DNA of 64,000 bases from Mangrovicoccus sp. HB161399. GTDB lineage: Bacteria; Pseudomonadota; Alphaproteobacteria; Rhodobacterales; Rhodobacteraceae. Shown here in pieces: positions 29,751 through 38,505 of this stretch (position 1 is the first letter of the stretch; every line of letters starts with the position of its first letter). The stretch spans positions 56,137 to 120,136 of the forward strand of contig NZ_JAATVU010000015.1 in the NCBI RefSeq assembly GCF_013184745.1. Direction: 5' to 3'. Under the pieces are notes generated by a model, which saw nothing but the letters and a program-made list of their open reading frames with translations, had not been told where the DNA came from and made no database searches. Both the position numbers and the translations under genes were made by a program.

Positions 29751-30839
29751 TCAGGTGCCCGACTTGATCTTGGTCCAGAGCCGCGTGACGATCCGGTTCA
29801 CCTTGGGATCGTAGGCGGTGACGGTGTAGAGGTTCTCCAGCGTCGCTTCGTCGGGATAGATCGCCGGGTCGCCGATCACGTCCTCGTTGAGGAATTCCTG
29901 CGACGCCTTGTTGCCGTTGGCGTAGTAGACGTAGTTCGACGCGGCCGCCATGTTCTGGGCGTCCATGATGAAGTTGAGGAAGGCCAGCCCGCCCTCCGGG
30001 TTCGGCGCATCGGCCGGAATGGCCATCTGGTCGAACCACATCAGCGCGCCTTCCTTCGGCGCGTTGTAGGCGATCTCGACGCCGTTGTCGGCCTCTGCCG
30101 CGCGGTCGCGCGCCTGCAGGATGTCGCCCGACCAGCCGAAGGCCACGCAGATCTCGCCGTTGGCGAGCGCGTTGATGTATTCCGAGCTGTGGAACTTGGT
30201 GATGTAGGGGCGCACGGCCATCAGGACCGGCTCCACCTTCTCGATCACGTCGGGATCGTGGCTGTCGGGATCTTCGCCGATATAGCGCAGCGCGGCCGGG
30301 ATGATCTCGGTCGGCGCGTCGAGGAAGTGCACGCCGCAGGAGGCGAGCTTCTCCATGTTCTCGGGCTTGAAGATCAGGTCGAGGCTGTCGATCGGCGCGT
30401 CCTCGCCCAGCACTTCCCTGACCTTGGCGAGGTTCACGCCGAGCCCGGTGGTGCCCCACATGTAGTTGATCGAGTACTCGTTGCCGGGATCGTATTTCGC
30501 GGTGCGGTCCTTGATCACGTCCCAGAGGTTTTCCGAGTTCGGCAGCTTCGAGAAGTCGAGCTTCTGGAACACGCCGGCCTGGATCTGGCGCTCGAGGAAG
30601 GTGCCGGTGGGCACGACGACGTCGTAGCCGGAACCGCCGGCCAGCATCTTGGTTTCCAGCAGCTCGTTCGAGTCGAACACGTCGTAGACCAGCTCCAGGC
30701 CGGTCTCTTCCTCGAACTTCGCCAGCAGGTCCTCGTCGATGTAGTCCGACCAGTTGTAGACGTGGACGGTGCCCTCGGCGGCGATGGCCGCGGACCCGCA
30801 GAGCAGCGCCGCAGCAAGCGGCAGCAGTGCCTTCTTCAT
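29751..30839 (-). CDS. potF: Polyamine (putrescine-type) periplasmic binding protein
   Basis: A 362-residue family-1 extracellular solute-binding protein with a signal peptide (MKKALLPLAAALLCGSAAIA). The mature start VHVYNWSDYIDEDLL is the hallmark of PotF/PotD polyamine receptors, and the amine-binding region includes YMWGTTGLGVNLAKV and FGWSGDILQA. It is the first gene of the minus-strand import operon. An in-frame ATG at 30854 would lengthen the leader by five residues. It lies 202 nt from the divergent catabolic operon. Confidence 0.93.
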   Translation of the reverse strand: MKKALLPLAAALLCGSAAIAAEGTVHVYNWSDYIDEDLLAKFEEETGLELVYDVFDSNELLETKMLAGGSGYDVVVPTGTFLERQIQAGVFQKLDFSKLPNSENLWDVIKDRTAKYDPGNEYSINYMWGTTGLGVNLAKVREVLGEDAPIDSLDLIFKPENMEKLASCGVHFLDAPTEIIPAALRYIGEDPDSHDPDVIEKVEPVLMAVRPYITKFHSSEYINALANGEICVAFGWSGDILQARDRAAEADNGVEIAYNAPKEGALMWFDQMAIPADAPNPEGGLAFLNFIMDAQNMAAASNYVYYANGNKASQEFLNEDVIGDPAIYPDEATLENLYTVTAYDPKVNRIVTRLWTKIKSGT

Positions 30840-31041
30840 TATCGGTTTCCCCATTGAACCTAAGCGTTCTGCGGTCACTCTGTGAAGTTTCCCGTGCCGC
30901 CGCAAGGGTGCCCGTGCGACAGTGCCGGATTTGCGGAGCGTCGCGATTGACAGCTGCCGCGTTCCTACGCACGGTACGCATCAGCTGCCGCCCGCGCATC
31001 CGCCGGACGGCCAATCCTTCGCGACCCACAGGTGAATTTCC
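30840..31041. promoter_or_regulatory. Divergent promoter region of the polyamine import and catabolism operons
   Basis: This 202-nt spacer separates two divergent operons. A consensus -35 hexamer TTGACA occurs at 30947-30952 pointing toward the plus-strand operon, but no convincing -10 follows at 16-18 nt, so an activator-dependent promoter is possible. No clear palindrome was recognised. Confidence 0.3.
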
Positions 31042-32424
31042 GTGTCCTCCGAGATTGCCGCCGACTGGCGGGAGAAGCTTCCGGTGGCCTTCCAGGCCTA
31101 TCGTGCAGACCGCCGCATTGAAGAAGTCGAATGCGTCATTCCGGACCTTGTCGGCCAGTCCCGCGGCAAGGCGATGCCGTTCCACAAGTTCAATCCCGAG
31201 AGCCGGTTCCATCTGCCGATCTCGCTGTTCTACCAGACGATCACCGGCGAATGGGTCGACATCGAGGAAATCGACCAGCAATGGACCGAGACCGACATCA
31301 TCCTGGTGCCTGACATGTCGACCGCCACCGCCGCCCCCTGGGCGGAGGAGGACGTGACGCTGCAGGTGATCTGCGATCTCGAGACCCGCCAGGGCGAGGT
31401 GCTGGAAGTTGCGCCGCGCAACGTGCTGCGCCGGGTGATCCAGCGCTATGCCGCCAAGGGCTGGCAGCCGGTGGTCGCGCCGGAACTGGAATTCTACCTG
31501 ACCAAGCCGAATGTCGACCCGAACGAGCCGATCGAGCCGCCCGTCGGCCGCACCGGCCGCCGCGGCACCGGCCGCCAGGCCTATTCGATGTCGGCGGTGG
31601 ACGAATACGGCCCGGTGATCGACACGATCTACGAATATGCCGAGGCCCAGGGCCTGGCGATCGACACGCTGATCCAGGAAGGCGGCGCGGGCCAGATCGA
31701 GATCAACCTGCTGCACGGCGATCCGCTCTGGCTGGCCGACCAGGTGTTCTACTTCAAGCGCACGATCCGCGAGGCGGCGCTGAAGAACGGCATGTTCGCC
31801 ACCTTCATGGCCAAGCCGATGCGCGACGAGCCGGGCTCGGCCATGCATATCCACCAGTCGGTGCTGGACGCGAAGACCGGGCGCAACATCTTCACCGGAG
31901 AGGACGGCCGCGAGACCCCGGAATTCTACCATTTCATCGGCGGCTCGCAGATCTACGTGCAGAAGCTGATGCCGCTCTTCGCGCCCTACATCAACAGCTA
32001 CCGCCGCCTCTCGGGCGGGCTCTCGGCGCCGACCAACCTGGAATGGGGCGCCGACAACCGCACCACCGGGCTGCGCATCCCGTCCTCGCCGGCGCAGCAC
32101 CGCCGGGTGGAGAACCGGGTGATTGGCATCGACTCCAACCCCTATCTGGCCATAGCCGGATCGCTGGCGGCGGGCTACATGGGACTGGTGGAGAAGATCG
32201 AGCCGCGGGCGCCCGCGGTGGGCGAGGTCTGGACCGAAATCGGCGAGACCATCCCCGAGGGGGCCTACGAGGCGCTTGCCGCCTTCGAGGAGTCCGGTGC
32301 CGTGAGGGAAGTGTTGTCCGAGGAGTTCTGCGCCCTCTATGCCGCGATCAAGACCGCAGAGGTGAACGAGTTCCGCCAGGAGATCTCCCCCTGGGAACGC
32401 CAGCACCTGATGCTCAACGTGTAA
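31042..32424 (+). CDS. Second glutamine synthetase family protein, probable gamma-glutamylpolyamine synthetase
   Basis: A 460-residue glutamine-synthetase-fold protein that heads the plus-strand catabolic operon. Active-site segments include APELEFYLT, GQIEINLLHGD, RDEPGSAMHIHQS and ENRVIGIDSNPYLA. Its start is a GTG at 31042 with AGGTGA 7 nt upstream. Together with the adjacent PuuB-like oxidase it probably performs the PuuA step (putrescine plus glutamate plus ATP to gamma-glutamylputrescine). It differs clearly in length and sequence from the homologue at 25514, so the two are paralogues with possibly different amine preference. Confidence 0.87.
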   Translation: MSSEIAADWREKLPVAFQAYRADRRIEEVECVIPDLVGQSRGKAMPFHKFNPESRFHLPISLFYQTITGEWVDIEEIDQQWTETDIILVPDMSTATAAPWAEEDVTLQVICDLETRQGEVLEVAPRNVLRRVIQRYAAKGWQPVVAPELEFYLTKPNVDPNEPIEPPVGRTGRRGTGRQAYSMSAVDEYGPVIDTIYEYAEAQGLAIDTLIQEGGAGQIEINLLHGDPLWLADQVFYFKRTIREAALKNGMFATFMAKPMRDEPGSAMHIHQSVLDAKTGRNIFTGEDGRETPEFYHFIGGSQIYVQKLMPLFAPYINSYRRLSGGLSAPTNLEWGADNRTTGLRIPSSPAQHRRVENRVIGIDSNPYLAIAGSLAAGYMGLVEKIEPRAPAVGEVWTEIGETIPEGAYEALAAFEESGAVREVLSEEFCALYAAIKTAEVNEFRQEISPWERQHLMLNV

Positions 32425-32445
32425 CGCCCGCAAAGAAGACCGACC

Positions 32446-33840
32446 ATGCCGCTGAACCATCTGCCCACCGCCGAGCTGCAGGCGCTTGACGCCGCCCATC
32501 ACCTGCATCCCTTCACCGACGGCGATGCGCTCAACGCCAAGGGCGCGCGGATCATCACCAGCGCGAAGGGCGTGTTCCTGACCGACAGCGAGGGCGAGGT
32601 GATCCTCGACGGCATGGCCGGGCTGTGGTGCGTGAACATCGGCTACGGCCGCAGGGAGCTGGCCGAGGCGGCGATGCGCCAGATGCAGGAGCTTCCCTTC
32701 TACAACACCTTCTTCCAGACCAGCCACGTGCCCGCGATCGAGCTGGCGGCGCGGCTGGCCGAACTTTGCCCGGGCGACCTGAACCACGCCTTCTTCAACG
32801 GCTCGGGCTCGGATTCGAACGACACCAACCTGCGCATGGTCCGGCATTACTGGGCGGCGAAGGGCAAGCCGTCGAAATCCGTCGTGATCTCGCGCTGGAA
32901 CGGCTATCACGGCTCGACCATGGGCGGCGGCTCGCTTGGCGGGATGAAGGGCATCCACAAGCAGGGCGGCCTGCCGATCCCGGACATCGTCCATATCAAC
33001 CAGCCCGACTGGTGGTCCGAGGGCGGCGACATGACGCCGGACGATTTCGGCCTGATGCGCGCGCAGGAGCTGGAACAGAAGATCCTGGAACTTGGCGAGG
33101 ACCGCGTCGCGGCCTTCATCGCCGAACCGGTGCAGGGTGCCGGCGGCGTGATCGTGCCGCCCGCCACCTACTGGCCGGAAATCCAGCGGATCTGCGACAA
33201 GTACGAGATCCTGCTGATCGTCGACGAGGTCATCACCGGCTTCGGCCGCACCGGCAAGTGGTTCGGCTCGCAGACCATGGGGATCCGCCCCGACATCATG
33301 ACCTTGGCCAAGGGGCTGAGCTCTGGCTACATCCCGATCGGCGCCTCGATGGTCTCCGACGAGGTGGCGAACACCATCAACTCGGCCGACGAATTCGCCC
33401 ATGGCTACACCTATTCCGGCCATCCGGTGGCGGCGGCTGTTGCGCTGGAGAACCTGCGCATCCTCGACGAGGAAGGCATCGTCGAGCGCGCGGGGTCCGA
33501 AACCGCGCCCTATCTGGCGGAGGCGTGGGAGAGCCTCGGCGACCATCCGATGGTCGGCGAGACCAAGATCGTCGGGCTTATGGGCTCTCTCGCGCTGACG
33601 CCGGACCGCGCCAGCCGCGCCAAGTTCGCCGCCAAGGAGGGCACGGTCGGCTATATCTGCCGCGAGCGCTGCTTCGCCAACAACCTGGTGATGCGCCATG
33701 TCGGCGACCGGATGATCATCTCGCCGCCGCTGGTGATCTCGCATTCCGAGATCGACCTGCTGGTGGAACGCGCCCGCAAGGCGCTGGACGAGGCCTTCGA
33801 GCAGGTCAAGGCGAAGGGCCACTGGCAGGCCGCGGAATGA
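32446..33840 (+). CDS. Class III PLP-dependent aminotransferase, probable putrescine/polyamine--pyruvate aminotransferase
   Basis: A 464-residue class III (omega) aminotransferase. The PLP lysine is K289 in TLAKGLSSGYIPIGA; other family landmarks are FNGSGSDSNDTNLRMVR, SRWNGYHGSTMGGGSLGG and IVDEVITGFGRTGKWF. This subgroup (SpuC-like) moves the amino group of putrescine or similar omega-amines to pyruvate. It follows the glutamine-synthetase-like gene by 21 nt. Having both a gamma-glutamyl route and an aminotransferase in one operon suggests two parallel ways to open the diamine. Confidence 0.88.
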   Translation: MPLNHLPTAELQALDAAHHLHPFTDGDALNAKGARIITSAKGVFLTDSEGEVILDGMAGLWCVNIGYGRRELAEAAMRQMQELPFYNTFFQTSHVPAIELAARLAELCPGDLNHAFFNGSGSDSNDTNLRMVRHYWAAKGKPSKSVVISRWNGYHGSTMGGGSLGGMKGIHKQGGLPIPDIVHINQPDWWSEGGDMTPDDFGLMRAQELEQKILELGEDRVAAFIAEPVQGAGGVIVPPATYWPEIQRICDKYEILLIVDEVITGFGRTGKWFGSQTMGIRPDIMTLAKGLSSGYIPIGASMVSDEVANTINSADEFAHGYTYSGHPVAAAVALENLRILDEEGIVERAGSETAPYLAEAWESLGDHPMVGETKIVGLMGSLALTPDRASRAKFAAKEGTVGYICRERCFANNLVMRHVGDRMIISPPLVISHSEIDLLVERARKALDEAFEQVKAKGHWQAAE

Positions 33841-33952
33841 CCCTCACCCCGGCCGGGGCGCAACCAGCTGCAGGCAGACCTCTGTCCGGCGCGCCGAGGC
33901 AGGCAGGCGCGGCCTCCTGCTCCGGTGCGGCTTCGGCGCGGGAGCCGCGCTG

Positions 33953-35242
33953 ATGGATATCCTCCGGATCAACGATCCCGAAGGCGAGCTGCCGCAGTCG
34001 TGGTATGCCGCGACCGCGCAGCCGCCGGGTCCGTTCCCGCCGGCCGAGGGCGCGCTGCAGGCCGATGTCTGCGTCGTCGGCGGCGGCTTCACCGGCCTGT
34101 CCGCGGCGCTGCATGCGGCGCGGGCCGGGCACAAGGTGGTGCTGGTCGAGGCCAACCGCATCGGTTCGGGCGCGTCGGGCAGGAATGGCGGGCAGGTCGG
34201 CACCGGCCAGCGGGTCGAGCAGATGGAGCTGGAAAAGCTCGTCGGGATCGACGATGCGAAGAAGCTCTGGGAGATCGGGCTGGAGTCGGTGGCGCTGACG
34301 AAGGCGCTGGCCGGGGAGGCGGGCGGCGATGCGGGCTGGGGGCAGGGCATCCTGCATGCCGACCACCGCCCCCGCTATGCCGCCGACAGCCGCGCCCATG
34401 CCGAGCACATGGCCAAGCACTACGGCTATGGCCTGATCCGCTATCTGGACCGCGACGCGATCCGCCACGAGGTGGGCAGTCCCGGCTACCATTCCGGCAC
34501 GCTCGACATGGGCGGCGCGCATCTGCATCCGCTGCGCTACGCCTTCGGGCTGGCGCGGCTCTGCCTTGCCGCCGGGGTCGTGCTGCACGAGGAAAGCCGG
34601 ATGACCGGCATGGAGGGCACGACGGTCGTCACGGACCGGGCCCGCATCCGCGCCCAGAAGGTCGTGCTGGGGCTGAACGGCTACCACAACAACCTGCTGC
34701 CGGGCCTTGCCCAGCGGGTCATGCCGATCAACAACTTCATCGCCGCGACCGAGCCGCTGGGCGACCGCGCGGCGGAGATCATCCGCAATGGCCATGCGGT
34801 CGGCGATTCGCGGTTCGTGATCAACTACTTCCGGCTTTCCGGGGATGGCCGCCTGCTGTTCGGCGGCGGCGAGAGCTATGGCTACCGCTTCCCCTCGGAC
34901 ATCGCGGCCAAGGTCCGCAAGCCGATGCTGCAGGTCTTTCCGCAGCTCCGAGACGTCAAGATCACCCATGCCTGGGGCGGCACGCTGGGCATCACCATGC
35001 AGCGCCTGCCGCATTTCGCCGAAGTTGCGCCGGACGTCTTCAGCGCGTCGGGCTTTTCCGGCCACGGCGTCGCCATGGGCACGCTGGCGGGCAAGATGAT
35101 GGCCGAGGCAATCGAGGGAAGCCGCAGCCGCTTCGACCTGATGGCGGGGCTGCCCGCATCGAAATTCCCCGGAGGCGTCACCCTGCGCGAGCCGCTGCTG
35201 GCCGCCGCGATGACATGGTACGCGCTCCGCGACCGGTTCTAA
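33953..35242 (+). CDS. puuB: FAD-dependent oxidase, gamma-glutamylputrescine oxidase-like
   Basis: A 429-residue DAO-family flavoprotein. The FAD dinucleotide-binding motif is DVCVVGGGFTGLSAALHAAR (about residues 38-57), followed by GSGASGRNGGQ, which is typical of PuuB-type oxidases, and the C-terminal GFSGHGVAMGTLAGKMMAEA. PuuB oxidises gamma-glutamylputrescine to the aldehyde with release of ammonia and H2O2. Substrate assignment rests on family and operon. A 112-nt gap separates it from the aminotransferase; the ALDH gene follows 10 nt later. Confidence 0.88.
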   Translation: MDILRINDPEGELPQSWYAATAQPPGPFPPAEGALQADVCVVGGGFTGLSAALHAARAGHKVVLVEANRIGSGASGRNGGQVGTGQRVEQMELEKLVGIDDAKKLWEIGLESVALTKALAGEAGGDAGWGQGILHADHRPRYAADSRAHAEHMAKHYGYGLIRYLDRDAIRHEVGSPGYHSGTLDMGGAHLHPLRYAFGLARLCLAAGVVLHEESRMTGMEGTTVVTDRARIRAQKVVLGLNGYHNNLLPGLAQRVMPINNFIAATEPLGDRAAEIIRNGHAVGDSRFVINYFRLSGDGRLLFGGGESYGYRFPSDIAAKVRKPMLQVFPQLRDVKITHAWGGTLGITMQRLPHFAEVAPDVFSASGFSGHGVAMGTLAGKMMAEAIEGSRSRFDLMAGLPASKFPGGVTLREPLLAAAMTWYALRDRF

Positions 35243-35252
35243 GGAGACCCCC

Positions 35253-36686
35253 ATGACCGAGCTTCAGACCGACAAGTTCTACTACGCCGGCACCTGGATG
35301 CAGCCTGCCGGGCCGGACCGGATGCCGGTGGTCAACCCCGCCACCGAAGAGCAGATCGCCGAGATCGCGCTGGGGACGTCCGAGGATGTCGACCGCGCCG
35401 TTGCCTCCGCGCTGAACGCCTTCGAGAGCTATTCGCGCACCACCAAGGCCGAGCGGCTGGAACTGCTGGCCGCGATCCGCGCCGTCTACGGAAAGCGCCA
35501 CGAGGAGATGGCCCAGGTCATCACCTCGGAGATGGGCGCGCCGGTCCGGCTGTCGCGCAACGCCCAGGCGGCGGTCGGCACCGGCCATCTCGACGGGTTC
35601 GTCCGCGCGCTCGAGCACATGCAGTTCGAGTACGAGAACCTGGAAGGCGACCTGATCGTGAAGGAACCGATCGGCGTCTGCGGGCTGATCACGCCCTGGA
35701 ACTGGCCGATCAACCAGATCGCGCTTAAGGTCCTTGCGGCGCTGGCGGCCGGCTGCACCATGGTGCTGAAGCCTTCCGAGATCACGCCGCTGTCGGGGCT
35801 GCTCTATGCGGAAATCCTCGACGAGGCGGGCGTGCCTGCGGGCGTGTTCAACCTGGTCAACGGCACCGGGCCGGAGGTCGGCGCGGCCCTGTCGAAGCAT
35901 CCCGATGTCACCATGATGAGCTTCACCGGTTCGACCCGCGCCGGCCAGCAGATCAGCATCGACGCCTCCGCGAACATCAAGCGCGTGGCACTGGAGCTGG
36001 GCGGCAAGTCGCCGAACATCCTGCTCGACGACTGCGACGTGGACGCGGCGGTGAAGAGCGGTGCCCGCGCCGTCTTCATGAATACCGGGCAGAGCTGCAA
36101 CGCGCCGACGCGGATGCTGGTCCCGGCCTCGCTCTACGAGCGGGCCAAGGAGGTCGCGAAGGCGGCCGCGGAGGCCACCGAGGTGGGCGACCCGGCGGTG
36201 GACGGCCGCCATATCGGCCCTCTGGCCTCGGACATCCAGTTCGGCAAGGTCCAGTCGCTGATCCAGCAGGGCATCGACGAGGGCGCGACGCTTCTGGCCG
36301 GCGGCACGGGCCGTCCGAACGGGCTGAACCACGGGTACTACGCCAAGCCGACGGTTTTCGCCGATGTCACCAACGACATGACTATCGCGCAGGAGGAGAT
36401 CTTCGGTCCGGTCCTGGCGATGATCCCCTATTCCGACGAGGAGGAGGCGGTGCGCATTGCCAATGACACGCCCTACGGCCTGGCGGCCTATGTGCAGTCC
36501 GCCGACGTGGACCGGGCGATGGCGATCGGGCGGCGGCTGCGCGCGGGCATGGTGCGGCTGAACAATACCGACATCGAATACGGTTCGCCCTTCGGCGGCT
36601 ACAAGATGTCCGGCAACGGCCGCGAGGGCGGCGAGATGGGGATCGAGGATTTCCTGGAGACCAAGTGCGTGTCGCGCCCGTCGTGA
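35253..36686 (+). CDS. NAD(P)-dependent aldehyde dehydrogenase
   Basis: A 477-residue aldehyde dehydrogenase. The catalytic cysteine is C282 in NTGQSCNAPTRM and the general-base glutamate is E248 in LELGGKSPN; the oxyanion asparagine is in ITPWNWP. At the end of the polyamine operon it would oxidise gamma-glutamyl-gamma-aminobutyraldehyde or 4-aminobutyraldehyde (PuuC-type step). A strong hairpin closes the operon. Substrate is inferred from position. Confidence 0.93.
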   Translation: MTELQTDKFYYAGTWMQPAGPDRMPVVNPATEEQIAEIALGTSEDVDRAVASALNAFESYSRTTKAERLELLAAIRAVYGKRHEEMAQVITSEMGAPVRLSRNAQAAVGTGHLDGFVRALEHMQFEYENLEGDLIVKEPIGVCGLITPWNWPINQIALKVLAALAAGCTMVLKPSEITPLSGLLYAEILDEAGVPAGVFNLVNGTGPEVGAALSKHPDVTMMSFTGSTRAGQQISIDASANIKRVALELGGKSPNILLDDCDVDAAVKSGARAVFMNTGQSCNAPTRMLVPASLYERAKEVAKAAAEATEVGDPAVDGRHIGPLASDIQFGKVQSLIQQGIDEGATLLAGGTGRPNGLNHGYYAKPTVFADVTNDMTIAQEEIFGPVLAMIPYSDEEEAVRIANDTPYGLAAYVQSADVDRAMAIGRRLRAGMVRLNNTDIEYGSPFGGYKMSGNGREGGEMGIEDFLETKCVSRPS

Positions 36687-36692
36687 TGCTCC

Positions 36693-36725
36693 GGCGCCGC
36701 GGTTCCCGTGCGGGGAAGCGGCGCC
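36693..36725 (+). terminator. Hairpin terminating the polyamine catabolic operon
   Basis: Outer stem GGCGCCGC (36693-36700) with GCGGCGCC (36718-36725) and an inner TTCCCG/CGGGGA pairing around a TG turn. It starts 6 nt after the aldehyde dehydrogenase stop. No T run. Confidence 0.55.
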
Positions 36726-36837
36726 CGCCATGCGGCAGCGATAAATCAAATCGTTTGACTTGCTAAACGGAAGGGCAGACCGTCGCTTCGCAGGCGGAAC
36801 GATCCAGCTTCGCCGGGCCAGTGGTGCGGGGGCACGG

Positions 36838-37293
36838 ATGCTCACTCAAGCTCAGCTGAACACCGCCATGGCGCGCATGGTTCAGACACCGCAGCCGATG
36901 GTCTTGTTCCACGGCACCAATACCCCGGTCTTCTTTTCGAAGGTGTGCATTCGCACCGGCTTCGAGTCGAACGAGATGTTCATGGCCAAGTATTCCCTCG
37001 CCTCGCTGGGGGGAAGCGGCCGCAACGCGGCAAATTACGGGCCCGGAATCTACCTTGTCGACTCCCGCATCGCCGCGGTTGGCTATGGAGCGCTCGTCAT
37101 CCGGGCCGAATTCGAATCGACCACCAATTACATGGACTTGCACACGGTAGCCACGCGAAGGGGCCACCTGATGGCCATCGGCGTGCCGTTGCAGGACCTG
37201 CTCGCCGAACCGCAGCTTTACGGCCTGATCAGGGTCACGCAGAACTACTACGTGATGCGCACGCCGTTCAATTGCACGATCGGCGCGGGCTGA
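36838..37293 (+). CDS. Small protein with PARP-like (H-Y-x) ADP-ribosyltransferase signatures
   Basis: A 151-residue protein of unestablished function. It shows the order of motifs of diphtheria-toxin/PARP-type ADP-ribosyltransferases: VLFHGTN with H25, then GPGIYLVDS with Y72, a second tyrosine Y83 exactly 11 residues later (the spacing recalled for Y896/Y907 of human PARP1), a following beta-strand-like GALVIRAEFE, and a C-terminal QNYYVMRTP strand where PARPs carry the catalytic glutamate. That position appears to be Asn or Tyr here, so the enzyme may be mono-ADP-ribosylating, non-canonical or inactive. No signal peptide or membrane segment. The ATG at 36838 is preferred over a TTG at 36760. 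It lies between a terminator and a decayed gene, with no antitoxin-like partner recognised. The fold assignment is from motif reading only. Confidence 0.5.
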   Translation: MLTQAQLNTAMARMVQTPQPMVLFHGTNTPVFFSKVCIRTGFESNEMFMAKYSLASLGGSGRNAANYGPGIYLVDSRIAAVGYGALVIRAEFESTTNYMDLHTVATRRGHLMAIGVPLQDLLAEPQLYGLIRVTQNYYVMRTPFNCTIGAG

Positions 37294-37314
37294 CGCGGGC
37301 CGCCTGCGCCGGAG

Positions 37315-37510
37315 GCAGCCGGTCAGTGACAGGGCCTTGCTGGCGGCAGGGACCAAGGCGTGGCTGCGCTGCCGGAATTCCGGATTGCTTTGGCGGCCAG
37401 ACTGGAGGATGTCCCGCGCCTTCCGCGCGCCGCCGGAGCGCGCTGCTGCGGTGCGCCGGCCCGAACCGGCCGAGATCTGGTCTGCAACGCGCTGCATGCA
37501 AGCGAAGGAC
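37315..37510 (-). pseudogene. Decayed paralogue of the small exported protein gene at 49350
   Basis: On the minus strand a stretch reading CMQRVADQ, then RRTAAA, KARDILQSGRQSNPEFRQR and a final Cys aligns without gaps, over at least 42 positions, to the protein encoded at 49350-49688 ([33 protein letters not shown], final Cys). Here there is no signal peptide, start codon with ribosome site, or matching N-terminal half, and the segment corresponding to KFFKDP has changed to ARSGGA. The rest of the 417-nt gap from 37294 to 37710 contains no gene I can support. This looks like a relic of a duplicated gene; an alternative is a distant, still coding family member with an unrecognised start. Confidence 0.5.
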
Positions 37511-37710
37511 GGCCTGTCTTCCGGCAGCAGCACGTTGTTCGGAAAGAGCCGCGGGGCGGAGCGATGGCGATCGCGGATTTCCCGGAAGCCGGCCGAGTTT
37601 CGCGGCACCGGTGTTGGCGGCAGGGTTTGCCCCCTTGGCGCGGGCGGGGTCCTGGTCCTGCGGGAATGGGGCAGGGGGCCCTGGGGCCCCTTGCCGGTTG
37701 CGTGCCCGGT

Positions 37711-37917
37711 TCAGTTGTTCGGGCAGGTGCCGAGGCTGCGGCAGGTCGCGCCCGCGGCGCCGCCGATCAGCGCGCCGGTCAACGGGTCGCCGCTGATCAC
37801 CTGGCCTGCGGCTGCGCCCATTGCCATGCCGGTCAGGGCGCGCTCGCCATCCGTCTGGCCGCAGGCGGTCAGGGCCACGGTGCCGCAGATCGCGGTGATC
37901 CAAGTCAGTCTTGCCAT
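37711..37917 (-). CDS. Small glycine-zipper lipoprotein
   Basis: A 68-residue lipoprotein precursor: signal MARLTWITAICGTVALTAC with lipobox LTAC (Cys at residue 19), then a glycine-zipper segment (GMAMGAAAGQVISG... ALIGGAAGA) and a C-terminal Cys pair (CRSLGTC). An AAGGAGAGG ribosome site precedes the ATG at 37917. Proteins of this form resemble the lipoprotein at 60293 and short OsmB/YMGG-like envelope proteins. Role unknown, probably envelope-associated. Confidence 0.72.
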   Translation of the reverse strand: MARLTWITAICGTVALTACGQTDGERALTGMAMGAAAGQVISGDPLTGALIGGAAGATCRSLGTCPNN

Positions 37918-38201
37918 TCGTTTTCCCTCTCCTTCGGGGTCCGGCCGAACCGTTCCGGTTGCGCCGGATGAACGTTCCGCCACTCCGGCGGGTTCCGTCA
38001 GCCGCGCAGCATGCCCGAGCCGGAGAAAGCTGCAAGGGCGATCGTGGCGGCAGGGCGGCGGCAGGCGGTGGCATGCCGATGCCCGGCGGATCGCGGGAGT
38101 TGCGCCAGGGGCGGCTGCGGCCCTAAACCGGTGGCACCGCCCGGCGCAGGGTCCGGACGGGCCGGGGCCGGGCCCCAATGCAGAGTATCGAGGACAGACC
38201 A

Positions 38202-38498
38202 ATGCCGTTCGAATCCACCGGGGCCGCCGTGCCCACCGTCCTTGCCGAGGATGACCGCATGAAGGCCACCCGCTGGGACTTTCCGCCCGGCGCGACCACC
38301 GGCTGGCACGAGCACGGCATGGACTATGCCGTCGTCGTGCTGACCGACGCGGTGATGGCTTACGAGGTCGACGGCGAGATCGCCGAGCGGCCGGTGAAGG
38401 CGGGCGAGACCTATCTGCGCCCGAAGGGCGTGAAGCATGACGTGCGCAATGCAGGCGACGGTCCGCTGTCTTTCGTCGAGATCGAGATCAAGGGCTGA
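38202..38498 (+). CDS. Small single-domain cupin protein
   Basis: A 98-residue cupin. Cupin motif 1 is PPGATTGWHEHGMDYAVVVL (H-x-H ligands within), and motif 2 is YLRPKGVKHDVRNAG. Such small beta-barrels bind a metal and may act as isomerases, dioxygenases or sensors; the substrate cannot be told. The ATG at 38202 has GAGG about 8 nt upstream, preferable to an ATG at 38178. It ends 7 nt before the convergent thermonuclease gene. Confidence 0.8.
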   Translation: MPFESTGAAVPTVLAEDDRMKATRWDFPPGATTGWHEHGMDYAVVVLTDAVMAYEVDGEIAERPVKAGETYLRPKGVKHDVRNAGDGPLSFVEIEIKG

Positions 38499-38505
38499 CC
38501 GCTGC

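Noticed and set aside
29695..33822. Very long minus-strand open frame spanning potF and the polyamine catabolic genes
   Set aside because: It crosses three well-supported genes in other frames, and its sequence is arginine/histidine-rich with no family features.
36760..36837. TTG-started N-terminal extension of the ADP-ribosyltransferase-like protein
   Set aside because: The extra 26 residues are low-complexity and Arg/Gly-rich and are not needed for the fold; the ATG at 36838 is simpler.
37337..38254. 305-residue plus-strand open frame
   Set aside because: It lacks any family signal, runs antisense to the supported lipoprotein gene and the pseudogene, and has no ribosome site.
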